Assembly: GCA_934168275.1 (NCBI GenBank)
Contig: CAKPNA010000008.1
Location: forward strand, 1-60,771
Direction of reading: 5' to 3'
Source of the DNA: an uncultured Bacilli bacterium
GTDB taxonomy: Bacteria; Bacillota_I; Bacilli_A; RF39; UBA660
Length of the DNA stretch: 60,771 bases
Part shown: piece after piece, positions 41,593 to 49,532 of the stretch
How the letters are laid out: each line of letters opens with the position of its first letter
Numbering within the stretch: position 1 is the stretch's first letter
Notes under the pieces: model-generated
Seen by the model: only the letters and a program-made list of their open reading frames with translations
Told to the model about the DNA's origin: nothing
Databases searched by the model: none
Translations under genes and position numbers: made by a program

Positions 41593-41630
41593 AAAGTAGT
41601 TTAGAGATTAAATCTTTAAATTACTTTTTA
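41593..41630 (+). terminator. Intrinsic terminator after the Rpn-type gene
   Basis: A 17-base arm (41593-41609) pairs with 41611-41627 in an AT-rich stem with wobbles (AAAGTAG with TTACTTT at the base), followed by T. Confidence 0.6.
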
Positions 41631-41681
41631 TATATTCAAAATTGTCAAGTTTACAAAATTATACAAATATTTATAATAATG

Positions 41682-41710
41682 TTGACTTTTACCTAATACC
41701 GATGTATTAT
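41682..41710 (+). promoter_or_regulatory. Promoter of the glycosyltransferase gene
   Basis: TTGACT (41682-41687) and TATTAT (41705-41710) are spaced 17 bases. This puts the transcript start near 41717 and excludes earlier in-frame starts such as TTG 41642 for the downstream gene. Confidence 0.6.
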
Positions 41711-41755
41711 TTAATTGTACTGTTTATGGTAGTACAACTTATGGCGGTGAATAAA

Positions 41756-42973
41756 ATGTTATTATTAAGAATTTTAATTTATACTATTACAATAATATCA
41801 GGTTTATATTTTTTATATTTTGGTATTATTGCAGCAGGTATATTTAAGAAAAAGAAAGAAAAGATTATAGAAGATAAGAAAAATAATTTTGCAGTTATAA
41901 TTGCTGCAAGAAATGAAGAAACAGTAATTGCCAATTTGATTAATAGTTTAAAAAAGCAAAATTATCCTAAAGAAAATTATGAAATATATGTAGTTATAAA
42001 CAACTGTACTGATAATACTGAAAAAGTAGCTAGAGATGCGGGCGCTAACATTATTTTATGTACTGATAAAGTAAAGTCTAAAGGAGAAGTTCTTAGATTC
42101 ACTTTTAGAAAATTAAAAAAAGAAAAAGATATCGATGCTTATGTTATATTTGATGCTGATAATATAGTTCATAAAGATTTTTTAAGTAAAATGAATGATA
42201 GCCTAAACATGGGACATTCAGTAATACAAGGTTTTAGAGATACCAAAAATATCAGCGATAGTTGGCTTAGCTGTAGTTATGCTCTAATGTACTATATTCA
42301 AAACTTATTTCTTAATAAAGCTAGATATAATCTAGGAAAATCTGCTTTTATAAATGGCACAGGCTTCGTTATAAAAAAGGAAGTTGTTGATAAAAATGGC
42401 TATGATCCCAAAACACTTACCGAAGACATTGAATTCGTTGCCATATGTGCTATCAACGGTGTAAAAATAGCCTTTAACGATGAAGCAATTACTTATGATG
42501 AACAGGTTAATAAATTCATTCCATCATTAAAACAAAGAAAAAGATGGTCTGTTGGTAATGTTGAATGCTTAAAAGGATACTTTTCAAAACTTCTCAAGAC
42601 CGGATTTAAAAACAAAAATTTTGAATGCTTTGATATTGCTATCTATTATATAGCCATAATTATTCAAGTAATAAGTAGTATTGCTTCGATACTTGCCATG
42701 CTAATTTTGCTTATTAACTATCAAAACCTAACTATTAATAGCATTGCTAGCACACTAATAATGTCATTGTGCACATATGTAGTAGGAGTATTCTTTAGAA
42801 TATTTTTATTAAAAAGATACAACAAAAGCATTAAAGATAACATTGGTGGAATACTTTTCTTTGATTTATTTATTTTAAGTTGGATTCCTGTTAATGTTGC
42901 CTGCTTATTTATAAAGAAATGTGATTGGGAAAGTATTAAACATAATAGAAATATAAAAATGGAAGAAATATAA
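41756..42973 (+). CDS. Processive family-2 glycosyltransferase
   Basis: A 405-residue membrane glycosyltransferase. An N-terminal membrane helix (about residues 3-28) is followed by the GT-A domain: FAVIIAARNEETVIANLINS, the DAD motif in VIFDADNIVHKD, TEDIEF with the catalytic Asp, and QRKRW in PSLKQRKRWSVGN, the marker of processive enzymes such as hyaluronan or poly-GlcNAc synthases. Three to four C-terminal helices complete the channel-like part. GGCGGTG upstream of ATG 41756 fits the start. It is a single gene with its own promoter and terminator. The polysaccharide made is unknown. Confidence 0.85.
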   Translation: MLLLRILIYTITIISGLYFLYFGIIAAGIFKKKKEKIIEDKKNNFAVIIAARNEETVIANLINSLKKQNYPKENYEIYVVINNCTDNTEKVARDAGANIILCTDKVKSKGEVLRFTFRKLKKEKDIDAYVIFDADNIVHKDFLSKMNDSLNMGHSVIQGFRDTKNISDSWLSCSYALMYYIQNLFLNKARYNLGKSAFINGTGFVIKKEVVDKNGYDPKTLTEDIEFVAICAINGVKIAFNDEAITYDEQVNKFIPSLKQRKRWSVGNVECLKGYFSKLLKTGFKNKNFECFDIAIYYIAIIIQVISSIASILAMLILLINYQNLTINSIASTLIMSLCTYVVGVFFRIFLLKRYNKSIKDNIGGILFFDLFILSWIPVNVACLFIKKCDWESIKHNRNIKMEEI

Positions 42974-42983
42974 ATATAAAAAT

Positions 42984-43005
42984 AATGCCTAACAAGCATT
43001 TTTTT
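42984..43005 (+). terminator. Intrinsic terminator after the glycosyltransferase gene
   Basis: AATGC (42984-42988) pairs with GCATT (42996-43000) followed by more T. The stem is short. Confidence 0.6.
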
Positions 43006-43156
43006 ACTATATAGTGGAGTAATATATACAAACGAACATATTTTCACTGTTCAATCAAGCAAAAACAAAGAAAAATATATGATTAATTAAAAATTTTTCT
43101 AGACATTTGTCGAAAAAGTGATATAATTAATATCTGTAAAAAAAGAGGTGTAAAAT

Positions 43157-44965
43157 ATGAATATTAGAAATATTGCAATAATTGCTCACGTTGACCATGG
43201 TAAAACAACATTAGTTGACCAATTATTAAAAAAATCACATACATTTAGAGATAACGAAACAGTAGAAGACAGAGTAATGGACTCAAACGATATCGAAAGG
43301 GAAAGAGGAATCACTATCCTTGCTAAAACTACTGCTATTAACTTTGATGGCTATCGTATTAATATTCTAGATACTCCAGGTCATGCTGACTTTGGTGGAG
43401 AAGTAGAAAGAATTATGAACATGGTTGATGGTGTTTTATTAGTAATAGATGCATATGAAGGAACAATGCCACAAACAAGATTCGTTCTAAAAAAGGCTTT
43501 AGAAGCTAATGTTAAACCAATCGTTGTAATTAATAAAGTAGATAAACCAACTGCTAGAATTAGTAAAGTAATTGATGAAGTAATAGATTTATTTATTGAA
43601 TTAGGTGCTACTGATGAACAATTAGATTTTAAAGTTGCTTATGTATCAGCTTTAAACGGAACAGCAAGTCTTGATCCGGATATTAGTACACAACAAGAGT
43701 CTTATGATGATATATTTAGATTAATAATTGATGAAATACCTGAACCAAAAGTAAACAAAGAAGGTAATTTACAATTCCAACCAGCTCTATTAGACTATAA
43801 TGATTATGTTGGAAGAATAGGTATTGGACTAGTTAAATCAGGTACTATTAAAGTAAATGAAATGGTATCTTGTGTTAGATTAGATGGTAGTATTAAACAA
43901 TTTAGAATTCAAAAATTATTTGGTTTTTTAGGACTTAAAAGAATTGAAATACAAGAAGCTCATGCCGGAGACATTGTTGCCATTGCTGGTCTAGCAGATA
44001 TTTCTGTTGGTGAAACAGTATGTAATGTCGGCAAAGAAGAACCATTACCAATCTTAAGAATTGATGAACCAACATTAAAGATGACATTTATGACAAATAA
44101 TTCACCATTTGTTGGCCGTGAAGGTAAAATCGTTACTGCTAGCAAAATTGAAGAAAGATTATTTAGAGAGACACAAAGAGATGTTAGTTTAAAAGTAGAA
44201 AAAGCTTCTAATGAATCATGGACAGTATCAGGCCGTGGTGAATTACACTTATCTATCTTAATCGAAAATATGCGTCGTGAAGGTTTTGAATTACAAGTAT
44301 CTAAACCTGAAGTTATTCTAAAAGAAATCGATGGTGTTGTATGTGAACCATTTGAAGACTTACAAATCGAAGTACCAGAAGAAAGCGTTGGAAATGTTAT
44401 TGAAGCCCTAGGACTAAGAAGTGGCGAAATGGATAATATGACTAATGTTAATAATTTAGTTAGATTAACATATACAATTCCATCACGTGGATTAATTGGC
44501 TTTTCAACAGATTTTATGACAATGACAAAAGGTTATGGAATAATCAACCATAGTTTCAAAGAGTATCGTCCACAAAAGAGTAGTCTAGTAGGAGAAAGAA
44601 AATTAGGTGTTCTAGTTTCTATGGAAAATGGTAAGGCTACAGCATACTCAATTGGTAACCTAGAAGACCGTGGAATTATGTTTATCGAACCAGGTTGTGA
44701 AGTATACGAAGGTATGATAGTTGGAGAATGTAGCCGTGAAAACGACTTAGCAGTTAACGTTGTTAAGGGAAAGCAATTAACTAATACTAGAGCAGCTGGA
44801 AGTGATCATACTGTTGTTTTAAAAAGACCACGTCCATTAACTCTAGAGTATTGCTTAGATTATATTAACCAAGATGAATTAGTTGAAGTTACACCTGAAA
44901 GTATAAGACTTAGAAAACAAATATTAAACACTGAATTAAGAAAGAAATTTGATAGTAAGAAATAA
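43157..44965 (+). CDS. typA: Ribosome-associated GTPase TypA/BipA
   Basis: A 602-residue translational GTPase. It has the G1 motif AHVDHGKTTLVDQL, G2 in ERERGITILAKTT, G3 in LDTPGHADFGGEV, G4 in NKVDKPTAR, EF-G-like domains III and V, and the BipA C-terminal domain with RPRPLTLEYCLDYINQDELV. TypA binds ribosomes and supports 50S assembly, especially under stress and cold. AGAGGTG precedes the ATG. It is full length, a single unit with a terminator after it. Confidence 0.97.
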   Translation: MNIRNIAIIAHVDHGKTTLVDQLLKKSHTFRDNETVEDRVMDSNDIERERGITILAKTTAINFDGYRINILDTPGHADFGGEVERIMNMVDGVLLVIDAYEGTMPQTRFVLKKALEANVKPIVVINKVDKPTARISKVIDEVIDLFIELGATDEQLDFKVAYVSALNGTASLDPDISTQQESYDDIFRLIIDEIPEPKVNKEGNLQFQPALLDYNDYVGRIGIGLVKSGTIKVNEMVSCVRLDGSIKQFRIQKLFGFLGLKRIEIQEAHAGDIVAIAGLADISVGETVCNVGKEEPLPILRIDEPTLKMTFMTNNSPFVGREGKIVTASKIEERLFRETQRDVSLKVEKASNESWTVSGRGELHLSILIENMRREGFELQVSKPEVILKEIDGVVCEPFEDLQIEVPEESVGNVIEALGLRSGEMDNMTNVNNLVRLTYTIPSRGLIGFSTDFMTMTKGYGIINHSFKEYRPQKSSLVGERKLGVLVSMENGKATAYSIGNLEDRGIMFIEPGCEVYEGMIVGECSRENDLAVNVVKGKQLTNTRAAGSDHTVVLKRPRPLTLEYCLDYINQDELVEVTPESIRLRKQILNTELRKKFDSKK

Positions 44966-44980
44966 TTTAAAAGAAGTATA

Positions 44981-45016
44981 AAACTCGTTTTCTTAAATAT
45001 AGAAAGCGAGTTTTTC
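44981..45016 (+). terminator. Intrinsic terminator after typA
   Basis: AAACTCG (44981-44987) pairs with CGAGTTT from 45007, with an inner TTTCT/AGAAA pairing, then a T run. Confidence 0.75.
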
Positions 45017-45041
45017 TAATATTTTTATATATGCTTTAAAT

Positions 45042-45069
45042 TTGACATAGGCAAAAAATATGTTATATT
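45042..45069 (+). promoter_or_regulatory. Promoter of a small RNA candidate
   Basis: A consensus TTGACA (45042-45047) with TATATT (45064-45069) spaced 16 bases. No ORF follows within the next terminated segment. Confidence 0.6.
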
Positions 45070-45073
45070 GTCT

Positions 45074-45137
45074 ATGCAAGGAAAAAATGGTAGTACATTT
45101 TTGCAAGGGCACTGTCGTATGATGGAGCCCTATTTTT
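45074..45137 (+). ncRNA. Short terminated RNA candidate
   Basis: Between the promoter at 45042 and TTTTT at 45133 lies a compact two-hairpin segment. AAAAATG near 45083 pairs with CATTTTT near 45096, and AGGGC (45106-45110) pairs with GCCCT (45127-45131) directly before the T run. The predicted transcript is about 64 bases with no ORF. It could be a small RNA or a leader that terminates before the holin-like gene at 45238, which has a TATAAT of its own near 45217. I could not match it to a riboswitch class. Confidence 0.5.
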
Positions 45138-45237
45138 CTTACTAAAAACAATTGAAGAAAAAACTCGAATCATTAGAATAATAAGAAATTTTCTAGTATA
45201 TTTTAAATATTAATGATATAATTAAGATGGTGATAAC

Positions 45238-45663
45238 ATGAATAATAAAAATAATAACAGTAAGAAGTTAATTAACAATCCTATTATTGAGTGGCTAATA
45301 TATATGATAGGATATGCCATTGTATTAATAACCGTATCGGTATTATTTAAGTCACTATATATAGATAATAGTCATTTTGGATTATATGCCCTTTTAGCAT
45401 CAATAATAATATATATCTTAAACCAAACTATAAAACCAATAATATTTTACATAACATTACCAATAACTGCTATTAGTTTAGGACTATTCTATCCACTAAT
45501 TAATGTATTAATATTATATATAACTGATTTTATACTAGGAAATAAGTTTGAAATACATGGAATATTTATGTCGTTTTTTATAGCTATTATAATATCTTTA
45601 TTAAATATATTAATGGAAGGTATGGTAATAAAACCAATAATAAATAGAAAGGTAAGGAAATAA
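45238..45663 (+). CDS. Phage-holin-IV-like (YvlD-type) membrane protein
   Basis: A 141-residue protein with four membrane helices (about 17-37, 45-62, 70-95 and 108-130). It has the family motifs LNQTIKPIIFYITLPITAIS and LFYPLINVLILYITD. Despite the family name it is chromosomal and widespread, of unknown function. GGTGATAAC precedes the ATG. Its stop overlaps the lgt start (TAATG at 45661-45665), so the two are co-translated. Confidence 0.82.
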   Translation: MNNKNNNSKKLINNPIIEWLIYMIGYAIVLITVSVLFKSLYIDNSHFGLYALLASIIIYILNQTIKPIIFYITLPITAISLGLFYPLINVLILYITDFILGNKFEIHGIFMSFFIAIIISLLNILMEGMVIKPIINRKVRK

Positions 45664-46436
45664 TGAATAGAACAATATTAAGTATTGGTAATTTTCATAT
45701 ATATTGGTATTCGGTACTAATCGCTACGGGAATAATTATTGGCTTATATTTATTATTGAAAGAAGCAAGTAAACAAAATATAAGTAAAGACACCATTATT
45801 GATATAGCATTCTATACTATAATATGGGGAATAATTGGTGCTAGAATATATTATGTCATATTTAATATTAAACCATATCTATCTAACCCTCTATCAATAT
45901 TGTATGTATGGGAAGGCGGACTAGCTATATATGGTGGAATAATAGGAGGCCTTATAACTCTAATATATCAAGCAAAGAAAAAGAATATTGCCCTAGGTAA
46001 ATTAACAGATATGATAGTGCCCAGTTTAATATTAGCTCAAGCCATTGGTAGATGGGGAAATTTCTTTAATCAAGAAGCTCATGGTGGAATAGTAAGCCTA
46101 GAATTTTTAAAGAATATTCATATCCCTAACTTTATTATTAAAGGAATGTATATAAATGGCAATTACTATCATCCAACATTCCTTTATGAATCACTATGGT
46201 GTTTATTAGGCTTTATCTTACTAGTAATTATTCGAAGACTACTAAAAAATAGCAAAGATGGAACCCTAACATTTATATATTTAATATGGTATGGAATAGG
46301 AAGATTCTTTATCGAAGGACTAAGGACTGATAGCTTATATTTAGGGATGTTTAGAATAAGTCAAATAGTATCTATAGTAATAATTATAATAGGTATTATT
46401 GGATTAATATATAATAAAAGAAAAGAGGCAAAATAA
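45663..46436 (+). CDS. lgt: Prolipoprotein diacylglyceryl transferase
   Basis: A 257-residue integral membrane enzyme that transfers diacylglycerol to the lipobox Cys of prolipoproteins. It begins LSIGNFHIYWYSVLIATGII. The essential signature GRWGNFFNQEAHGG is present, as are HPTFLYESLWCLLG and RFFIEGLRTDSL with the catalytic Arg. About seven membrane helices. It overlaps both neighbours by single bases (the trxB-like ATG begins at 46436), forming a three-gene operon. Confidence 0.96.
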   Translation: MNRTILSIGNFHIYWYSVLIATGIIIGLYLLLKEASKQNISKDTIIDIAFYTIIWGIIGARIYYVIFNIKPYLSNPLSILYVWEGGLAIYGGIIGGLITLIYQAKKKNIALGKLTDMIVPSLILAQAIGRWGNFFNQEAHGGIVSLEFLKNIHIPNFIIKGMYINGNYYHPTFLYESLWCLLGFILLVIIRRLLKNSKDGTLTFIYLIWYGIGRFFIEGLRTDSLYLGMFRISQIVSIVIIIIGIIGLIYNKRKEAK

Positions 46437-47320
46437 TGTTAGAATATAATGTAGTAATAATAGGATCAGGAATATCCGGTATGACATGTGCTTTATATCT
46501 AAAAAGAGGGGGAGTAAATCCCCTAGTAATAGAAAAAGATACTCCTGGAGGACAATTAAATAAAATAGCAACTATTGAAAATTATCCCGGATTTATCGAA
46601 ATAGACGGACCAACACTAGGTAATGAAGTATATAAACAAGTAAATAACTTAGATGTTGACTATTTGTATGAAGAAGTAATCGAAGCTGACTTAAATAAAG
46701 AAACTAAAATACTTAAAACACCCACTAAAGAAATAAAATGTCGCTTTGTTGTAATTGCTACCGGAAGAACTGCTAGAATGTTAACTAAAGATGACCGTAA
46801 ACTAATAGGCAAAGGAATTAGCTATTGTGGCTTATGTGATGGTACTTTATATAAAGATGAAGAAGTAGTAGTAGTGGGTGGTGGGGCATCTGCTATCAAA
46901 GAAGCCCTATATCTATCTAAAATATGTCGTAAAGTAAGAATGGTAATAAGAAAAGACTATTTTAGAGCGGAAAAAGGCGACATAAATAAAGTGTTAAAAA
47001 AAGAAAATATTGAAGTACTATTTAATTCTAATATTGTAAAATATAACTTAGTTAACGATAAAATAGATTCAGTATTATTAGATAATGGTAAAGAAATAAA
47101 AGCTAAATGTGTCTTTATAACAATAGGTAGTATTCCTAATAGTGATATCTATTCACTAGATAAAGAAAACAACTTTATTATAACGGATACTGATTATATG
47201 ACAAGTATTCCTAATGTTTATGCCTGTGGTGATATTATTAAAAAGCATTCATATCAATTAACTACCGCTACCGGAGAAGCCACAACAGTAGCAGAAATTA
47301 TTTTATCTAAGATAAACTAA
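46436..47320 (+). CDS. trxB: Thioredoxin-reductase-like flavoprotein
   Basis: A 294-residue pyridine-nucleotide disulfide oxidoreductase. It has the FAD motif IIGSGISGMTCALYLKRGG, the redox pair in SYCGLCDGTLY (usually CATCDG), the NADPH motif VVVGGGASAIKEAL (Ala where most enzymes have Asp-Ser), and the second FAD motif VYACGDIIKKHSYQLTTATG. It transfers electrons from NADPH to thioredoxin. The Gly-Leu in the active site is a departure that may alter the partner. It lies in an operon with lgt, a common Firmicute arrangement. Confidence 0.9.
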   Translation: MLEYNVVIIGSGISGMTCALYLKRGGVNPLVIEKDTPGGQLNKIATIENYPGFIEIDGPTLGNEVYKQVNNLDVDYLYEEVIEADLNKETKILKTPTKEIKCRFVVIATGRTARMLTKDDRKLIGKGISYCGLCDGTLYKDEEVVVVGGGASAIKEALYLSKICRKVRMVIRKDYFRAEKGDINKVLKKENIEVLFNSNIVKYNLVNDKIDSVLLDNGKEIKAKCVFITIGSIPNSDIYSLDKENNFIITDTDYMTSIPNVYACGDIIKKHSYQLTTATGEATTVAEIILSKIN

Positions 47321-47326
47321 AAGCAC

Positions 47327-47355
47327 TTGCATAAGGTTGCAAACTGTTATATAAT
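47327..47355 (+). promoter_or_regulatory. Promoter of the surface-protein leader
   Basis: TTGCAT (47327-47332) and TATAAT (47350-47355) are separated by exactly 17 bases. Transcription would start near 47362, giving a leader of about 220 bases before the 47584 gene. Confidence 0.75.
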
Positions 47356-47419
47356 TAACTTAAGGTAAGAAAATAAACAAACAAGGTATTTCTTCCTAAG
47401 TAGAAAGGAGTTAATAAAT

Positions 47420-47479
47420 ATGAGAAAAAGCTATAATAACATGTTAACTCTAAGTTTACTTGGGGGGGGGGTTAAATAA
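47420..47479 (+). CDS. 19-residue leader peptide with poly-G codons
   Basis: A short ORF, MRKSYNNMLTLSLLGGGVK, preceded by an ideal AGAAAGGAG site (47402-47410). Codons 15-18 lie in a run of ten G. In this frame it stops at TAA 47477-47479, before the downstream terminator. With nine G the frame would continue for about 18 codons to TAA 47526-47528, across the 5' arm of the terminator. With eleven or eight G it would stop at once. The layout matches a regulatory leader peptide rather than a functional protein. Confidence 0.65.
   Translation: MRKSYNNMLTLSLLGGGVK
47462..47471 (+). repeat. Homopolymeric G(10) tract
   Basis: Ten consecutive G in a very AT-rich intergenic region, inside a translated leader ORF. 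Runs of this length are typical slipped-strand phase-variation sites. No other G run of similar length was noticed in the window. Confidence 0.9.
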
Positions 47480-47506
47480 TACACTTGTTTGTTTAAATAA
47501 TATAAT

Positions 47507-47558
47507 AACTACGGTAAAGAGAGTTTAAGCAATTAGACTCTTTTTATCGTAGTTTTTT
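47507..47558 (+). terminator. Long intrinsic terminator/attenuator before the surface-protein gene
   Basis: An 18-base 5' arm (47507-47524, beginning AACTACG) pairs with 47537-47554 (ending CGTAGTT), with wobble pairs and few mismatches, followed by a six-T run. It lies between the leader ORF and the 47584 gene, so it must be bypassed for expression from the 47327 promoter. Confidence 0.8.
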
Positions 47559-47583
47559 ATTTGTAAAGAAAGGGTGTATAAGT

Positions 47584-49410
47584 ATGAATAGTAAAAGAAT
47601 ATATATAACATTATTTATTATATCAATAATATTTCTAAGTCTTGGAGGAACATTTGCTTACTTAACAACAAGTGTAGTAGCCACTAATATTACTCAAATT
47701 AAAGCAGGTAATTTAACAATGACTATTGATGGTGGTGGTAATGTCAATACTTCATTCATGCCAGCTAAATGTACTAGTGAATATGCTATTAAGAAGACAA
47801 TTAAAGCAACATCTACTAATACATCTGGAGGTAAAGTATCATTTAGTATAGGAATGAATATTGCCACACTATCGGATAGTCTAAAAAGAGAATCAATGCG
47901 TTATACATTTACTACTAATGCTAGTAGTTGCACTGAGGGTATTATATCAAGTGGTAGTTTTAAAAATAAAACAGTTGGTAGTGATGTTTGGCTAATTAAA
48001 AATGACTATGATAATATAACTAAGTCTGATAATAACTATACAAAAACATATTACTTATATATTTGGTTAGATGAAACAGAAACGCAAAATTTAAGTGGAA
48101 GTATATCAGTTAATATGAAAGGCACATCAAGTAATAATCCTAATTTACCAATTGATTATGGTTATGATGATGGAAATGCTAATAATACTTTATTCTATAA
48201 AATAAAGAGTAATGCTAATAAATATACCAGAATAGATTTTAGTAAACAATCAAGTGCTGATGGGACAAAAGGTATATATACCACAACTAATACAGAAAAT
48301 AATGTACCAGTATATTACTATCGAGGAGCAGTAGATAATAATCATGTCTTATTTGCTAACTTTTGTTGGCGAATAGTCAGAACAACAGAAACCGGTGGTG
48401 TAAAACTTATCTATGATGGTAAACCAACTAATGGACAATGTAATAATACAGGTGCTGATACAACAATAGGTAATATTCAATTTAATACAAGCTATAATTC
48501 ACCAGCGTATGTAGGGTATATGTATAATACTGCACATACTGCTAGTAGTAAGGATATTACAACGCTAAGTGGAAATATTGTATTTGGTAATGATGCAACA
48601 TATGATGTTAGTACAGGAAAATATACCTTAAAAGATACAAAAACGTTAACAAACCCAAGTAATTGGAATACAGAGTATAGTAATTATACTGATAGATATC
48701 ATTATACTTGTTTTAGTTCAAGTACAACATGTCAAAGTGTATATTATATTCATATTATTTATAGTGAAGACAAACATGCTTATTATTTTACTTTAACAAA
48801 TGGTAAGAAACCAAAAGATTTATTAAATGATATGTTTGAAGGAAATATTAATGTTAAAGAATCAAATGCTAAAGTTAAAATAGATGCTTGGTATAAAGCT
48901 AATATGACTAGTTATACGTCAAAATTAGAAGATAGTGGTTTTTGTAATGATCGAACATATTATAACTTTAATTCAAGTGGTTGGAATAATAATTATAGTA
49001 ATTATGATAAATGGTTATATTTTGGTAGTAGACAAAGACTCGAAAATAGGAAACTTAATTTAGTATGTCCAAGACAATTAGATAAGTTTTCAGTAAGTAC
49101 AAATAATGGTAATGGTAAGTTAATATATCCAGTAGGAATGATTACTGCCGAAGAAATGGCATATGCCGGGGGAGTAATATGGCAAACAAATACTTCATAT
49201 TACCTATACAACGGAGTTAATAATTGGTCCTTGTCTCCGTCTTACTTCCACACCTGGGTTGCTTACGAGTTCACCTTGCGTTCTTCCGGGGATTTCAACA
49301 ACTACTACGTTACGGGTTCGCTCGGAGCAAGGCCATCAATATCCCTAAAGCAAGGCACAGTATTATCAAGTGGCAATGGCACATCAGCATCACCTTATAT
49401 AGTAAACTAA
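47584..49410 (+). CDS. Exported surface protein with C-type-lectin-like variable tip
   Basis: A 608-residue exported protein. Residues 1-32 are a signal segment of the SipW-dependent type (LGGTFAYLTTS), as in TasA-like fibre proteins, followed by a TasA-like beta domain to about 180. The middle contains paired Cys and FANFCWRIVRTTETGGVKLI. The C-terminal 130 residues (from GNGKLIYPVGMITAEEMAYA on) end in a variable-domain-like block NNWSLSPSYF to GARPSISLK (about 547-589), resembling the C-type-lectin/formylglycine-enzyme fold used by targets of diversity-generating retroelements. That block is GC-rich and has foreign codon use. AAAGAAAGGGTG precedes the ATG. Expression is probably controlled by the leader at 47420 and the terminator at 47507. 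Confidence 0.75.
   Translation: MNSKRIYITLFIISIIFLSLGGTFAYLTTSVVATNITQIKAGNLTMTIDGGGNVNTSFMPAKCTSEYAIKKTIKATSTNTSGGKVSFSIGMNIATLSDSLKRESMRYTFTTNASSCTEGIISSGSFKNKTVGSDVWLIKNDYDNITKSDNNYTKTYYLYIWLDETETQNLSGSISVNMKGTSSNNPNLPIDYGYDDGNANNTLFYKIKSNANKYTRIDFSKQSSADGTKGIYTTTNTENNVPVYYYRGAVDNNHVLFANFCWRIVRTTETGGVKLIYDGKPTNGQCNNTGADTTIGNIQFNTSYNSPAYVGYMYNTAHTASSKDITTLSGNIVFGNDATYDVSTGKYTLKDTKTLTNPSNWNTEYSNYTDRYHYTCFSSSTTCQSVYYIHIIYSEDKHAYYFTLTNGKKPKDLLNDMFEGNINVKESNAKVKIDAWYKANMTSYTSKLEDSGFCNDRTYYNFNSSGWNNNYSNYDKWLYFGSRQRLENRKLNLVCPRQLDKFSVSTNNGNGKLIYPVGMITAEEMAYAGGVIWQTNTSYYLYNGVNNWSLSPSYFHTWVAYEFTLRSSGDFNNYYVTGSLGARPSISLKQGTVLSSGNGTSASPYIVN
49225..49335 (+). repeat. Candidate variable repeat (VR) of a diversity-generating retroelement
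   Basis: By hand count 59 of these 111 bases are G or C, against roughly 30% in the rest of the gene. Fifteen of the 37 codons end in NNC (TAC, TTC, CAC, ACC, AAC), unlike the flanking A/T-ending codons. This is the footprint expected when AAC codons in a template repeat are copied with adenine mutagenesis. The end GGGTTCGCTCGGAGCAAGGC would be the conserved initiation-of-homing segment. No template copy or reverse transcriptase lies in the window. Confidence 0.6.
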
Positions 49411-49413
49411 AAG

Positions 49414-49441
49414 TACTTAAGACACCAACTTAAGTATTTTT
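49414..49441 (+). terminator. Intrinsic terminator after the surface-protein gene
   Basis: TACTTAAG (49414-49421) pairs with CTTAAGTA (49429-49436), followed by a T run. Confidence 0.8.
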
Positions 49442-49532
49442 TATATTAGCTAACATTTCTACTATTATCTGACAAAAAAAGTAGTAATTTATTAAGTAAT
49501 TTGGTATAATTTAAAAAGAAGGGCTGATGTAT

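Larger units (their letters stand above)
47374..47495. repeat. 12-bp perfect inverted repeat flanking the leader ORF
   Basis: TAAACAAACAAG (47374-47385) and its exact inverse CTTGTTTGTTTA (47484-47495) enclose the leader ORF. In RNA they could pair over a 98-base loop and compete with other structures. In DNA they could be recognised as an inverted repeat. Confidence 0.7.

Noticed and set aside
45074..45137. Fluoride or preQ1 riboswitch
   Set aside because: A TGATGG-like stretch resembles the fluoride 3' element, but the conserved 5' GGNGATGG half and the pseudoknot are missing; the preQ1 A-rich tail is absent.
49224..49433. Open frame over the GC-rich block in another frame
   Set aside because: It is a by-product of the unusual base composition inside the surface-protein gene and has no ribosome site.
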